Shown: in pieces, positions 27,664 through 36,302 of the stretch
Position numbering within the stretch: position 1 is the stretch's first letter
Layout of the letters: every line of letters begins with the position of its first letter
Assembly: GCA_946545475.1 (NCBI GenBank)
Contig: CAMNNO010000007.1
Location: 1 to 37,930 of the forward strand
Reading direction: 5' to 3'
From: an uncultured Blautia sp.
GTDB lineage: Bacteria > Bacillota > Clostridia > Lachnospirales > Lachnospiraceae
DNA: 37,930 nt
Made by a program: the position numbers and the translations under genes
The notes under the pieces: model-generated
What the model was told of the DNA's origin: nothing
The model's database searches: none
Seen by the model: only the letters and a program-made list of their open reading frames with translations

Positions 27664-28203
27664 ATGTCACGAATTGGCAGACTTCCGGTTCCTGTTCCCG
27701 CTGGCGTAGACGTAAAGATCGCTGAGGGAAATGTGGTGACCGTTAAGGGACCCAAGGGAACTCTGGAAAGGACGCTTCCCACTGAGATGGAAATCAAGCT
27801 CGAAGATGGTCATGTGCTGGTCGCAAGGCCCAATGACCTCAAGAGAATGAAAGCACTCCATGGTCTGACCAGGAGCCTTATCCACAACATGGTGGTCGGT
27901 GTCAGCGAAGGCTACACCAAGACCCTGGAGATTAATGGTGTTGGCTATAGAGCAGCTAAGGCTGGCAACAAGCTTACCCTGAACCTTGGTTATTCTCACC
28001 CGATCGAGATGACGGATCCCGAAGGGATCTCTTCCGCCGTTGACGGAAATAAGATCGTTGTAACCGGAATCGACAAAGAAAAGGTTGGCCAGTATGCCGC
28101 AGACATCCGTGAGAAGAGAGGTCCGGAACCCTACAAGGGCAAGGGCATCAAGTATTCGGATGAGGTTATCCGCCGCAAGGTTGGTAAGACTGGCAAGAAA
28201 TAA
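27664..28203 (+). CDS. rplF: 50S ribosomal protein L6
   Basis: [33 protein letters not shown]. Confidence 0.98.
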   Translation: MSRIGRLPVPVPAGVDVKIAEGNVVTVKGPKGTLERTLPTEMEIKLEDGHVLVARPNDLKRMKALHGLTRSLIHNMVVGVSEGYTKTLEINGVGYRAAKAGNKLTLNLGYSHPIEMTDPEGISSAVDGNKIVVTGIDKEKVGQYAADIREKRGPEPYKGKGIKYSDEVIRRKVGKTGKK

Positions 28204-28222
28204 TTAAAGGGAGAGTGAGAAT

Positions 28223-28591
28223 ATGATTAGCAAAGCATCCAGGGCGGAAATTCGTCAGAATAAGCATAGAAGATTACGTCACCATTTAAATGGGACCGGA
28301 GAGACTCCCCGCCTTGCAGTCTTCCGCTCCAATAAGCATATGTACGCCCAGATTATCGATGATACCGTAGGCCGCACGCTTGTATCTGCCTCTACAGTCC
28401 AGAAGGATGTCCGCGCTGACCTTCAGTATACCGATGACACAAAGGCAGCTGCCCATCTTGGAACCGTTATTGCAAAGAAGGCACTGGAAGCCGGTATTAC
28501 GAGCGTCGTTTTTGACCGTGGCGGCTATATCTACCATGGAAAGGTCAAAGCACTCGCTGAAGCAGCCAGGGAAGCTGGCCTTCTGTTCTAA
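28223..28591 (+). CDS. rplR: 50S ribosomal protein L18
   Basis: [29 protein letters not shown]. Confidence 0.98.
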   Translation: MISKASRAEIRQNKHRRLRHHLNGTGETPRLAVFRSNKHMYAQIIDDTVGRTLVSASTVQKDVRADLQYTDDTKAAAHLGTVIAKKALEAGITSVVFDRGGYIYHGKVKALAEAAREAGLLF

Positions 28592-28612
28592 GAGAGGGAG
28601 GAAATTACAAAG

Positions 28613-29119
28613 ATGAAGCGCAATCTTATTGATGCCAGCCAGTTAGAACTGGAAGATAAAGTAGTAGCCATCAAGCGCGTTACGAAGGTCGTTAAGGGCG
28701 GTCGTAACTTCCGCTTTACGGCCCTGGTCGTTGTCGGCGACAAGAACGGCCACGTAGGCGCCGGCCTTGGCAAAGCTGCTGAAATTCCTGAAGCTATCCG
28801 TAAGGGCAAAGAAGATGCCATGAAGAAGATGGTTACGGTAGCCAGGGATGACAACAACTCCATCACCCACGATTTCATCGGCAAGTTCGGCAGCGCCTCC
28901 ATGCTTCTCAAGAGAGCTCCCGAAGGTACCGGTATCATCGCCGGCGGCCCGGCTCGTGCAGTCGTTGAGCTTGCAGGTATCACCAACATCCGTGCCAAGT
29001 GCATGGGTTCCAGGAACAAGCAGAATGTCGTTCTTGCTACCATTCAAGGCCTCAGCCAGCTGAAGACTCCTGAAGAAGTGGCCAGGAAGCGCGGCAAAGC
29101 CGTCGACGAGATCATCTGA
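28613..29119 (+). CDS. rpsE: 30S ribosomal protein S5
   Basis: [30 protein letters not shown]. Confidence 0.98.
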   Translation: MKRNLIDASQLELEDKVVAIKRVTKVVKGGRNFRFTALVVVGDKNGHVGAGLGKAAEIPEAIRKGKEDAMKKMVTVARDDNNSITHDFIGKFGSASMLLKRAPEGTGIIAGGPARAVVELAGITNIRAKCMGSRNKQNVVLATIQGLSQLKTPEEVARKRGKAVDEII

Positions 29120-29154
29120 TCGTACTCGCGAAGGCAGAAAAACAGCTTCTGGTA

Positions 29155-29187
29155 TAAGAGCTTCTGCCATAAGGCAGACAGCTCTTA
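29155..29187 (+). promoter_or_regulatory. Stacked intercistronic hairpin between rpsE and rpmD
   Basis: TAAGAGCT-TCTGCC-ataa-GGCAGA-c-AGCTCTTA. Confidence 0.7.
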
Positions 29188-29222
29188 CCGTGAGAATATC
29201 TGGTTAATTAAGGAGAAACAAA

Positions 29223-29405
29223 ATGGCAGATAAATTAAAAATTACATTGGTCAAATCTCCGATCGGCGCCGTACCCAAGCACAGGAAGACCTGTGAAGCC
29301 ATGGGACTTACCAAGATGCACAAGACCGTGATCTTACCGGACAACGCATCCACCAGGGGCCAGATTCAGCAGATTTCCTACATGTTAAAGGTTGAGGAAG
29401 CATAA
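29223..29405 (+). CDS. rpmD: 50S ribosomal protein L30
   Basis: LKITLVKSPIGAVPKHRKTCEAMGL. Confidence 0.97.
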   Translation: MADKLKITLVKSPIGAVPKHRKTCEAMGLTKMHKTVILPDNASTRGQIQQISYMLKVEEA

Positions 29406-29425
29406 ATAAATAAGGAGGTGCCAAT

Positions 29426-29860
29426 ATGGATTTATCAAACCTGAGACCTGCCGAAGGGTCCAAGCATAATGATAATTTCAGAAGAGGCCGTGGACATGGT
29501 TCCGGCAATGGCAAGACCGCCGGCAAGGGCCATAAGGGCCAGCTGGCTCGTTCGGGCCACAAGAAAGCCGGTTTCGAAGGCGGCCAGATGCCGTTATACA
29601 GGCGTCTGCCCAAGAGAGGCTTTACCAATATCAACTCTAAAGAGATCATTGCAATTAACGTCGATGTTCTGAATCGTTTTGAGGACGGCGCAGAGATTAC
29701 CGTCGACAGCTTACTTGCCTCCCGCGCTATTTCCAAGGCCGGCGATGGTGTCAAGATCCTTGGGAACGGCGAGCTGAATAAGAAGCTCAACCTCAAAGGC
29801 ATTCTTGTCAGCGGGACAGCAAAAGAAAAGATTGAAGCGGCAGGCGGTACAGTAAATTGA
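29426..29860 (+). CDS. rplO: 50S ribosomal protein L15
   Basis: [35 protein letters not shown]. Confidence 0.98.
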   Translation: MDLSNLRPAEGSKHNDNFRRGRGHGSGNGKTAGKGHKGQLARSGHKKAGFEGGQMPLYRRLPKRGFTNINSKEIIAINVDVLNRFEDGAEITVDSLLASRAISKAGDGVKILGNGELNKKLNLKGILVSGTAKEKIEAAGGTVN

Positions 29861-29870
29861 GGTGATCCTG

Positions 29871-31187
29871 ATGTTAGAGACTGTTAAAAACCTATTCCGA
29901 GTCAAAGAGATGCGGAGAAAGCTCCTCTATGTCCTTGGGATGATCTTTGTCATCCGCTTGGGCTGCCAGCTTCCGGTCCCGGGCGTTAACCGGGCGGTTT
30001 TGCAGGAGGTCTTCAGCTCCTTCAGCGGCGAGGCCTTCAATTTCTTTGATTCCTTTACCGGTGGTTCGTTTACTCAGATGTCAATATTCGCTCTGAATAT
30101 CACACCGTACATTACATCATCCATTATCATGCAGCTCCTTACCATCGCCATTCCGGCACTGGAAGAGATGCAGAGAGATGGCGAGGAAGGCAGAAAGAAG
30201 ATCACGGCCATCACCCGTTACCTGACGGTCGGCCTGGCTGCCTTCGAGTCCATCGCCATGGCTATCGGTTTTGGCCGCCAGGGCGTTATCCCGAACATGA
30301 ACTTCCTTAAGGGAGTCGTGGTTGTGGTATGCCTGACCGCCGGTTCCGCCATGCTGATGTGGATCGGTGAGCGTATCACGGTCAAAGGCATTGGAAATGG
30401 TATTTCCATCGTCCTTGTTGTCAACATTGTATCCCGTATCCCGGCTGACTTCGTTACGCTGTATTCCCGCTTTATCGCGGGCAAGCCTGTGGCCATCGGC
30501 ATTCTGGCAGCTATCATCATCATTGCCATTATCCTTGTCGTGGTGGTCCTGGTCCTGCTGCTTAACGGCGCCGAGAGAAGGATCCCGGTTCAGTATTCCA
30601 AGAAGATGGCCGGCCGGAAAATGTACGGCGGACAGTCGTCGCATATTCCGCTCAAGGTTAACACCGCCGGTGTTATCCCCGTCATCTTTGCTTCCTCTAT
30701 CATGTCCTTCCCGAGCATTATCGCTCAGCTGCTCGGCAAGGGCAACGGCACAGGCATTGGCAGCGAGATCCTCAGGGGCCTCTCTTCCAACAACTGGTGT
30801 AATCCCGCTCAGCTGAAATACAGCTGGGGACTTATCGTATATATTGTCCTTTGCGTATTCTTCGCATACTTCTATACTTCCATTACCTTCAATCCTCTGG
30901 AAGTTGCGGACAATATTAAGAAGCAGGGCGGCTTCATCCCGGGCATCCGCCCCGGCAAGCCCACCTCCGATTACCTGACAGGCATCCTTAACTACATCAT
31001 TTTCATCGGTGCTGTTGGCCTTATCATTGTAGCGGTAATCCCCTTCTTCTTTAACGGTATCTTCGGGGCTAATGTCTCCTTCGGCGGCACCTCCATCATC
31101 ATTATCGTGGGTGTTATCCTTGAGACCATTAAGCAGATCGAGTCCCAGATGCTTGTGCGTAATTATAAGGGATTCCTTGCAAAATAA
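29871..31187 (+). CDS. secY: Protein translocase subunit SecY
   Basis: RLGCQLPVPGVNR, PYITSSIIMQLL, PVQYSKKMAGRKMYGGQSSHIPLKVN. Confidence 0.98.
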   Translation: MLETVKNLFRVKEMRRKLLYVLGMIFVIRLGCQLPVPGVNRAVLQEVFSSFSGEAFNFFDSFTGGSFTQMSIFALNITPYITSSIIMQLLTIAIPALEEMQRDGEEGRKKITAITRYLTVGLAAFESIAMAIGFGRQGVIPNMNFLKGVVVVVCLTAGSAMLMWIGERITVKGIGNGISIVLVVNIVSRIPADFVTLYSRFIAGKPVAIGILAAIIIIAIILVVVVLVLLLNGAERRIPVQYSKKMAGRKMYGGQSSHIPLKVNTAGVIPVIFASSIMSFPSIIAQLLGKGNGTGIGSEILRGLSSNNWCNPAQLKYSWGLIVYIVLCVFFAYFYTSITFNPLEVADNIKKQGGFIPGIRPGKPTSDYLTGILNYIIFIGAVGLIIVAVIPFFFNGIFGANVSFGGTSIIIIVGVILETIKQIESQMLVRNYKGFLAK

Positions 31188-31232
31188 CAGCAAAAGCGGC
31201 CGCCCCGCAGGGACGCGCTTCTTTTGCGGACA

Positions 31233-31261
31233 GGGCTGCGATTATCTATCGCAGCCCTTTT
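31233..31261 (+). terminator. Terminator downstream of secY
   Basis: GGGCTGCGAT-tatct-ATCGCAGCCC-TTTT. Confidence 0.85.
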
Positions 31262-31292
31262 ACAATCCCAAAAAGATTTGTCAACATAAGCT

Positions 31293-31321
31293 TTTCACCA
31301 TCCGGCGAAATGTGCTATAAT
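31293..31321 (+). promoter_or_regulatory. Candidate adk promoter
   Basis: TATAAT at 31316-31321 with a weak TTTCAC 17 bp upstream, after the secY terminator. Confidence 0.5.
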
Positions 31322-31382
31322 ATCTGTCAGAAAACTGTACACGCTATATTTTTTTCTGAATAAATAAAAGGAGGGCATCATT

Positions 31383-32027
31383 ATGAAGATTATCATGCTT
31401 GGCGCACCGGGAGCAGGCAAAGGCACCCAGGCTAAGAAGATTGCCGAGAAGTATGGCATTCCGCATATTTCCACCGGCGATATCTTCCGCGCGAATATCA
31501 AAAACGGAACCGAGCTGGGCAAAAAAGCCAAAACCTTTATGGATCAGGGCCTCCTGGTTCCGGATGAGCTGACGTGCGACCTCGTGGTCGACCGCATCCA
31601 GCAGCCGGATGCCGCGCGCGGGTACGTGCTGGACGGCTTCCCCCGCACGATCCCCCAGGCCGAATGCCTTAAGGATGCCCTGGATAAGCTGGGCAGCCGG
31701 ATCGACTATGCCATTGATGTCGATGTTCCGGATGAGAACATTGTCAACCGCATGGGCGGCCGCCGGGCCTGCCTTAAGTGCGGCGCCACCTATCATATTG
31801 TCTACGCGGCTCCGAAGCAGGAAGGCATCTGCGATTCCTGCGGGGAAGCCCTTGTCCTCAGAGATGACGACAAGCCCGAGACCGTACAGAAAAGACTGAA
31901 TGTCTATCATGAGCAGACCCAGCCCCTTATCGACTATTACAACGGCCAGAACGTGCTCAGAACCGTAGACGGCACCCAGGATCTGGAGGATGTTTTCAAG
32001 CAGATCGTCCAGATCCTCGGAGAGTAA
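31383..32027 (+). CDS. adk: Adenylate kinase (Zn-binding LID type)
   Basis: [42 protein letters not shown]...CDSCG. Confidence 0.98.
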   Translation: MKIIMLGAPGAGKGTQAKKIAEKYGIPHISTGDIFRANIKNGTELGKKAKTFMDQGLLVPDELTCDLVVDRIQQPDAARGYVLDGFPRTIPQAECLKDALDKLGSRIDYAIDVDVPDENIVNRMGGRRACLKCGATYHIVYAAPKQEGICDSCGEALVLRDDDKPETVQKRLNVYHEQTQPLIDYYNGQNVLRTVDGTQDLEDVFKQIVQILGE

Positions 32028-32036
32028 GGAGCCCCC

Positions 32037-32831
32037 ATGTCCGTATCCATTAAAACAGAGCATGAAATTGAGTTAATGCGGGAATCCTGCCATCTGCTGG
32101 AAAAAGTCCACAATGGCCTGATCCCCTATATCAAACCCGGCATCAGCACCAAGGAGCTGGACAGGATCGGCGAAGAGATGATAAGATCCATGGGCTGTGT
32201 GCCGAATTTCCTGAACTATGGCGGGTTTCCAGGCTCCTTTTGCATGAGCCTTAACGACGAGGTGGTCCACGGCATTCCCTCGGAGGAGAAGATCCTTCAG
32301 GAGGGCGACCTTCTCAAGGTCGATGCCGGACTGATCTACAAAGGCTATCACTCCGATGCCGCCAGGACATATGCCGTCGGCGAGGTATCACCGGAAGCCC
32401 AGGCCCTTATCCTGGCCACGCAGAAATGCTTTTTTGAGGGGATAAAGATGGCCAGGGCCGGAAACTTCCTGAATGATATCTGCAAGGCCATAGGCGCGTG
32501 CGCGGCCAAATACCGGCTTGGCATTGTCAGGGATCTTGTGGGCCATGGTATCGGCACTCATCTTCATGAGGACCCGGAGATACCCAACTTCCCGATGAAG
32601 AAAAGGGGCATCCGGCTGCAGCCGGGCATGACCCTGGCGATCGAGCCCATGATGAACCTGGGCCGGGGCGATGTGTGCTGGCTGGACGATGAGTGGACTG
32701 TAGTGACCGACGACGGTTCCCTGTCCGCGCACTATGAGAACACGATCCTCATCACGGAAGGCGACCCGGAGATACTGACGCTGACCACGGACTGGAAAAA
32801 AGAGTTCTGGGAAGACCCGATAAAAGTTTAA
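32037..32831 (+). CDS. map: Type I methionyl aminopeptidase
   Basis: GFPGSFCMSLNDEVVHGIP, GHGIGTHLHEDPEIPNF, EPMMNLG. Confidence 0.96.
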   Translation: MSVSIKTEHEIELMRESCHLLEKVHNGLIPYIKPGISTKELDRIGEEMIRSMGCVPNFLNYGGFPGSFCMSLNDEVVHGIPSEEKILQEGDLLKVDAGLIYKGYHSDAARTYAVGEVSPEAQALILATQKCFFEGIKMARAGNFLNDICKAIGACAAKYRLGIVRDLVGHGIGTHLHEDPEIPNFPMKKRGIRLQPGMTLAIEPMMNLGRGDVCWLDDEWTVVTDDGSLSAHYENTILITEGDPEILTLTTDWKKEFWEDPIKV

Positions 32832-32858
32832 AAAAGGTTTGATAATAAGGAGATCATT

Positions 32859-33077
32859 ATGTCGAAAACAGACGTTATTGAAGTAGAAGGAACGGTTCTC
32901 GAAAAACTGCCCAATGCTATGTTTAAGGTGGAACTGGAAAACAAGCATGTGGTCCTGGCCCATATCAGCGGACGGCTGCGCATGAATTTCATCCGCATCC
33001 TTCCCGGGGATAAGGTGACGCTGGAGCTTTCCCCCTATGACCTGTCCAAGGGCCGGATCATCTGGAGAGATAAGTAA
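32859..33077 (+). CDS. infA: Translation initiation factor IF-1
   Basis: [62 protein letters not shown]. Confidence 0.97.
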   Translation: MSKTDVIEVEGTVLEKLPNAMFKVELENKHVVLAHISGRLRMNFIRILPGDKVTLELSPYDLSKGRIIWRDK

Positions 33078-33106
33078 CCCCCCTCTGCCCCAGAAAAGAG
33101 GACTTT

Positions 33107-33571
33107 ATGAGACAGCTCATCAGTTTTCTTGACAGACTTGCCATTTGGGTGCTGGCTGTGGCCGCCATCCTGCTGTTTGTGCCGCAAAGGCTCGGAATAC
33201 AGCAGGTCGTCATCGACACACCGGACAGCCAGTCGAACCTGCCCTTTGCCAGTGCGACTTACGCTTTGAAGACAGATCCGTATGACGCCTTTGTCGGCGA
33301 TAAGATCCTTGTTCGCGACGGAGACTATTACAGCCGTTTTGTCCTGGTTGACCTGGATGTCTCGAACGGCACGGGGACCGTAAAAAATCCCTATGATGCG
33401 AATGAAACCTACCAGATCTCCGTGTCGGAATATGTGCCCAAGATCCTGGTCACTATCCCCTATATCGGATATCTCGCCATTATCGTTAAGAGCACGCAGG
33501 GGATCTATACGCTGGCCGGCGTGGTCTTTGCTCTTCTGATTCTGTATCTGCTGACCAGAAAGAGAAAATAA
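33107..33571 (+). CDS. Small membrane protein resembling SipW-type signal peptidase I, apparently lacking the SMEPT catalytic-serine motif
   Basis: N-terminal TM, DAFVGDKILVRDGDYYSRFVLVDLD, then IPYIGYLAIIVKSTQGIY + TM + RKRK tail. Confidence 0.55.
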   Translation: MRQLISFLDRLAIWVLAVAAILLFVPQRLGIQQVVIDTPDSQSNLPFASATYALKTDPYDAFVGDKILVRDGDYYSRFVLVDLDVSNGTGTVKNPYDANETYQISVSEYVPKILVTIPYIGYLAIIVKSTQGIYTLAGVVFALLILYLLTRKRK

Positions 33572-33610
33572 GGCGCGCATCGGGCCAGGCATATGCTGTT
33601 ATACAAAAAG

Positions 33611-33641
33611 GTCGGACCTTATATAAAGGTCCGACTTTTTA
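33611..33641 (+). terminator. Rho-independent terminator
   Basis: GTCGGACCTT-atata-AAGGTCCGAC-TTTTT. Confidence 0.88.
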
Positions 33642-33788
33642 TTATGGCAGGGCCACCCATAAGAAATTTGTCACCTGACGGTGACGGGCGGCCCGCCGGG
33701 GAGGTTTTCCTCCTGCCCGATTGTGCGAGATGACGAAACCAGGCGGAACAAAAACGTATAATTTTGTTGCGTATTTTCGAAAAAAAAC

Positions 33789-33817
33789 TTGCAATCGGGC
33801 ATATCCGATGATATTAT
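33789..33817 (+). promoter_or_regulatory. Promoter of rpmJ-rpsM-rpsK-rpsD-rpoA-rplQ
   Basis: TTGCAA (33789-33794), 17-bp spacer, TATTAT (33812-33817). Confidence 0.72.
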
Positions 33818-33825
33818 ATAGGACA

Positions 33826-33866
33826 GGCGCGTTCACTCCCAAAGAGGAGTGTTTTGTTTTTGCGCC
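33826..33866 (+). promoter_or_regulatory. Attenuator-like hairpin in the rpmJ 5' UTR
   Basis: CACTCC-caaaga-GGAGTG-TTTTGTTTTT, enclosed by GGCGC (33826-33830)/GCGCC (33862-33866). Confidence 0.65.
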
Positions 33867-33897
33867 GCAATAACGAAACCGGAAAGGAGGATTCCAG

Positions 33898-34011
33898 GTG
33901 AAAGTAAGATCTTCTGTCAAACCGATCTGCGAAAAGTGCAAGGTCATTAAGAGAAAGGGAGCTATCCGCATTATCTGCGAGAATCCCAAGCACAAACAGC
34001 GTCAGGGGTAA
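33898..34011 (+). CDS. rpmJ: 50S ribosomal protein L36 (C+ type), absent from the supplied ORF track
   Basis: GTG start after AAAGGAGG; 37 aa [37 protein letters not shown]. Confidence 0.96.
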   Translation: MKVRSSVKPICEKCKVIKRKGAIRIICENPKHKQRQG

Positions 34012-34390
34012 TTTTAGCCGTTGCTCCTCGCGATGCGTGTATTGCCTAATACCGACAGGCAAACGGGGGGAGAAGCATAAGATGTCCCCTCTAAGGGCAA
34101 AGCTGGCCCAGTCGGAAAGGCTGCCATATTTCGCCATCCGGCAGCTGGGTGCATACCGAGACACCCCAATTAGGAGCGAAAAGAGATGAGCAGATTCTGA
34201 TGCATCCCATTTCACCTTGCAGGTCCTGCAAGTGATGTACATGAATACCGGCTCGTTTCACACATGATTTAAGAATCCCTACAGAGAGGGAGTATTAAGG
34301 ATCCCCGCAGAGGGATAGTATTAAGGATCCCCGTAGAGGGACAGCATTAAGAATCCCCTGTAGAGGGACAGTAATGGAGGAAAACAGTAC
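34012..34390 (+). promoter_or_regulatory. ~370-nt structured rpmJ-rpsM intercistronic/leader region
   Basis: TTGCCT...AGGCAA, CCCAG...CTGGG, TTGCAG-gtc-CTGCAA, then four 26-bp tandem hairpins. Confidence 0.6.
34269..34373 (+). repeat. 26-bp tandem repeat x4, each with a TCCC...GGGA hairpin, directly upstream of rpsM
   Basis: TTAAG(A/G)ATCCC...AGAGGGA...GTA units at 34269, 34295, 34321, 34347. Confidence 0.93.
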
Positions 34391-34759
34391 ATGGCTCGTA
34401 TTGCAGGTATTGACTTACCGAGAGAAAAACGCATAGAGATCGGTCTTACTTACATTTATGGAATCGGCCGTTCCAGCTCCAACAAGATCCTTGCCCAGGC
34501 AGGCGTAAATCCTGATATCCGCGTCCGCGACCTTTCGGATGATGATGTCCGCAAGATCAGCACCGTCATCGAGGAGACCATGATGGTCGAAGGTGATCTT
34601 CGCCGTGAAGTGGCCCTGAACATCAAGCGCCTTCAGGAAATCGGCTGCTACAGAGGCATCCGTCATCGTAAAGGCCTTCCGGTCCGCGGCCAGAACACCA
34701 AGAACAACGCCAGGACCCGCAAGGGACCGAAGAGGACTGTCGCTAACAAGAAAAAATAA
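34391..34759 (+). CDS. rpsM: 30S ribosomal protein S13
   Basis: [26 protein letters not shown]. Confidence 0.98.
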   Translation: MARIAGIDLPREKRIEIGLTYIYGIGRSSSNKILAQAGVNPDIRVRDLSDDDVRKISTVIEETMMVEGDLRREVALNIKRLQEIGCYRGIRHRKGLPVRGQNTKNNARTRKGPKRTVANKKK

Positions 34760-34826
34760 GCTGAAATAAGAGTAAGCTGCGGCAGACTCGTTAATGATAA
34801 AATATAGCGAAATTTTGATATAATAT

Positions 34827-34868
34827 ATATAAGATCAATTATATAAGATCAATTATATAAGATCAATT
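34827..34868 (+). repeat. 14-bp tandem repeat x3 in the rpsK 5' region
   Basis: ATATAAGATCAATT, three perfect copies. Confidence 0.95.
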
Positions 34869-34893
34869 AAGGAAAGTGTAGGTTAGTTTTAAC

Positions 34894-35289
34894 ATGGCAA
34901 AAACGACGAGAAAAGCGACGACAAAGCGTCGTGTCAAGAAAAACGTTGAACACGGGCAGGCACATATCCAGTCTTCCTTCAATAATACTATTGTCACCCT
35001 GACAGATAACGAAGGAAACGCCCTTTCTTGGGCAAGTGCCGGTGGCCTGGGCTTTAGAGGTTCAAGGAAATCTACTCCTTATGCAGCTCAGATGGCAGCC
35101 GAAACCGCTACCAAAGCTGCCCTGATCCATGGTCTTAAAACGGTTGATGTTATGGTTAAAGGTCCGGGAAGCGGCCGTGAAGCTGCTATCCGTGCCCTCC
35201 AGGCCTGCGGCCTCGAAGTGACCAGCATCCGTGACGTGACCCCGGTTCCGCACAATGGATGCCGTCCTCCCAAGCGCAGGAGAGTATGA
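34894..35289 (+). CDS. rpsK: 30S ribosomal protein S11
   Basis: [47 protein letters not shown]. Confidence 0.98.
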   Translation: MAKTTRKATTKRRVKKNVEHGQAHIQSSFNNTIVTLTDNEGNALSWASAGGLGFRGSRKSTPYAAQMAAETATKAALIHGLKTVDVMVKGPGSGREAAIRALQACGLEVTSIRDVTPVPHNGCRPPKRRRV

Positions 35290-35302
35290 CCCCTGGTTTT
35301 AC

Positions 35303-35406
35303 TTATAGTATGCGCACGAATTTTTTGTGAAATTATGCCGCTTACGCGGCGAAAATTCGGCGCAGGAAACGAATCAAAACGCAAGCGCTTTATTCGTTTT
35401 CTATAT
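35303..35406 (+). repeat. Type II intergenic palindromic element (copy E), right-end module not evident
   Basis: TATAGTATGCGCACGAATTTT...ATGCCGCTTACGCGGCGAAAATTCGGCGCAGGAAACGAATCAAAACGCAAGCGCTTTATTCGTTTTCTATA. Confidence 0.86.
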
Positions 35407-35456
35407 TCGTTTACCATAACCGATATAGCCGTTTCTTTATAAGGAGAATCTGAAAA

Positions 35457-36050
35457 ATGGCAGTAAATAGAGTACCTGTCCTGAAAAGATGCCGGTCCCT
35501 TGGCCTGGACCCCATCTATCTTGGAATTGATAAAAAATCGACCAGGCAGCTTAAGAGAGCCAACCGCAAGGTTTCTGAATATGGCACCCAGCTTCGCGAA
35601 AAGCAGAAAGCCAAATTCATCTATGGCGTTCTTGAAAAGCCCTTCCGCAACTACTATGAGAAAGCCGACCGCATGCCCGGACAGACCGGTGAAAACATGA
35701 TGGTCATGCTGGAGCGCCGTCTTGACAACGTTATCTTCCGCCTTGGCTTTGCCAGGACCAGAAGAGAAGCCCGCCAGATCGTTGACCATCGCCATGTGCT
35801 GGTCAACGGCAAGATCGTCAACATCCCCTCCTACCTTGTAAAGGCCGGGGATACCGTTGAGATCAAGGAGAGAGCCAAAGGGTCCGAGCGCTACAAACAG
35901 GTCCTGGAGATCACCGGCGGCAGGCTTGTGCCGTCCTGGCTGGATTCCGATCAGGAAAACCTTAAGGGCGCCGTCAAGGAGCTTCCGAGAAGAGAGGAAA
36001 TCGACGTACCCGTCAATGAGATGCTTATCGTCGAGTTGTATTCTAAGTAA
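35457..36050 (+). CDS. rpsD: 30S ribosomal protein S4 (without N-terminal zinc cluster)
   Basis: MAVNRVPVLKRCRSLGLDP...RRLDNVIFRLGFARTRREARQIVDHRHVLVNGK. Confidence 0.97.
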   Translation: MAVNRVPVLKRCRSLGLDPIYLGIDKKSTRQLKRANRKVSEYGTQLREKQKAKFIYGVLEKPFRNYYEKADRMPGQTGENMMVMLERRLDNVIFRLGFARTRREARQIVDHRHVLVNGKIVNIPSYLVKAGDTVEIKERAKGSERYKQVLEITGGRLVPSWLDSDQENLKGAVKELPRREEIDVPVNEMLIVELYSK

Positions 36051-36076
36051 TCCCTGAGACTAAGTCCAAACGCTTT

Positions 36077-36280
36077 TATACTCGCGCACGCAGAAAACGA
36101 CACTTTATAGGAAACGAATAAAACGCTTGCGTTTTCATTCGTTTCCCGCGCACGAATTTTCGCCGCTGTAAGCGGCATCATTCCGCTGAAAATTCGTGCG
36201 CCTACTATAATTCTGTGCCGCGGTATATGCAGAAGGACTAAGAAAATTACCGTTGGTAATTTTCAAGTACTTCTAGTATA
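36077..36280 (-). repeat. Composite intergenic element (copy F): 104-bp type I with a ~100-bp type II hairpin block inside, 204 bp
   Basis: On the minus strand: TATACTAGAAGTACTTG...GCATATACCGCGGCACAGAATT, TATAGTAGGCGCACGAATTTTCAGCGG...TTCGTTTCCTATA, AAGTGT...GCGCGAGTATA. Confidence 0.9.
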
Positions 36281-36302
36281 ACCCGAAGAGGAGGGAATCT
36301 AC

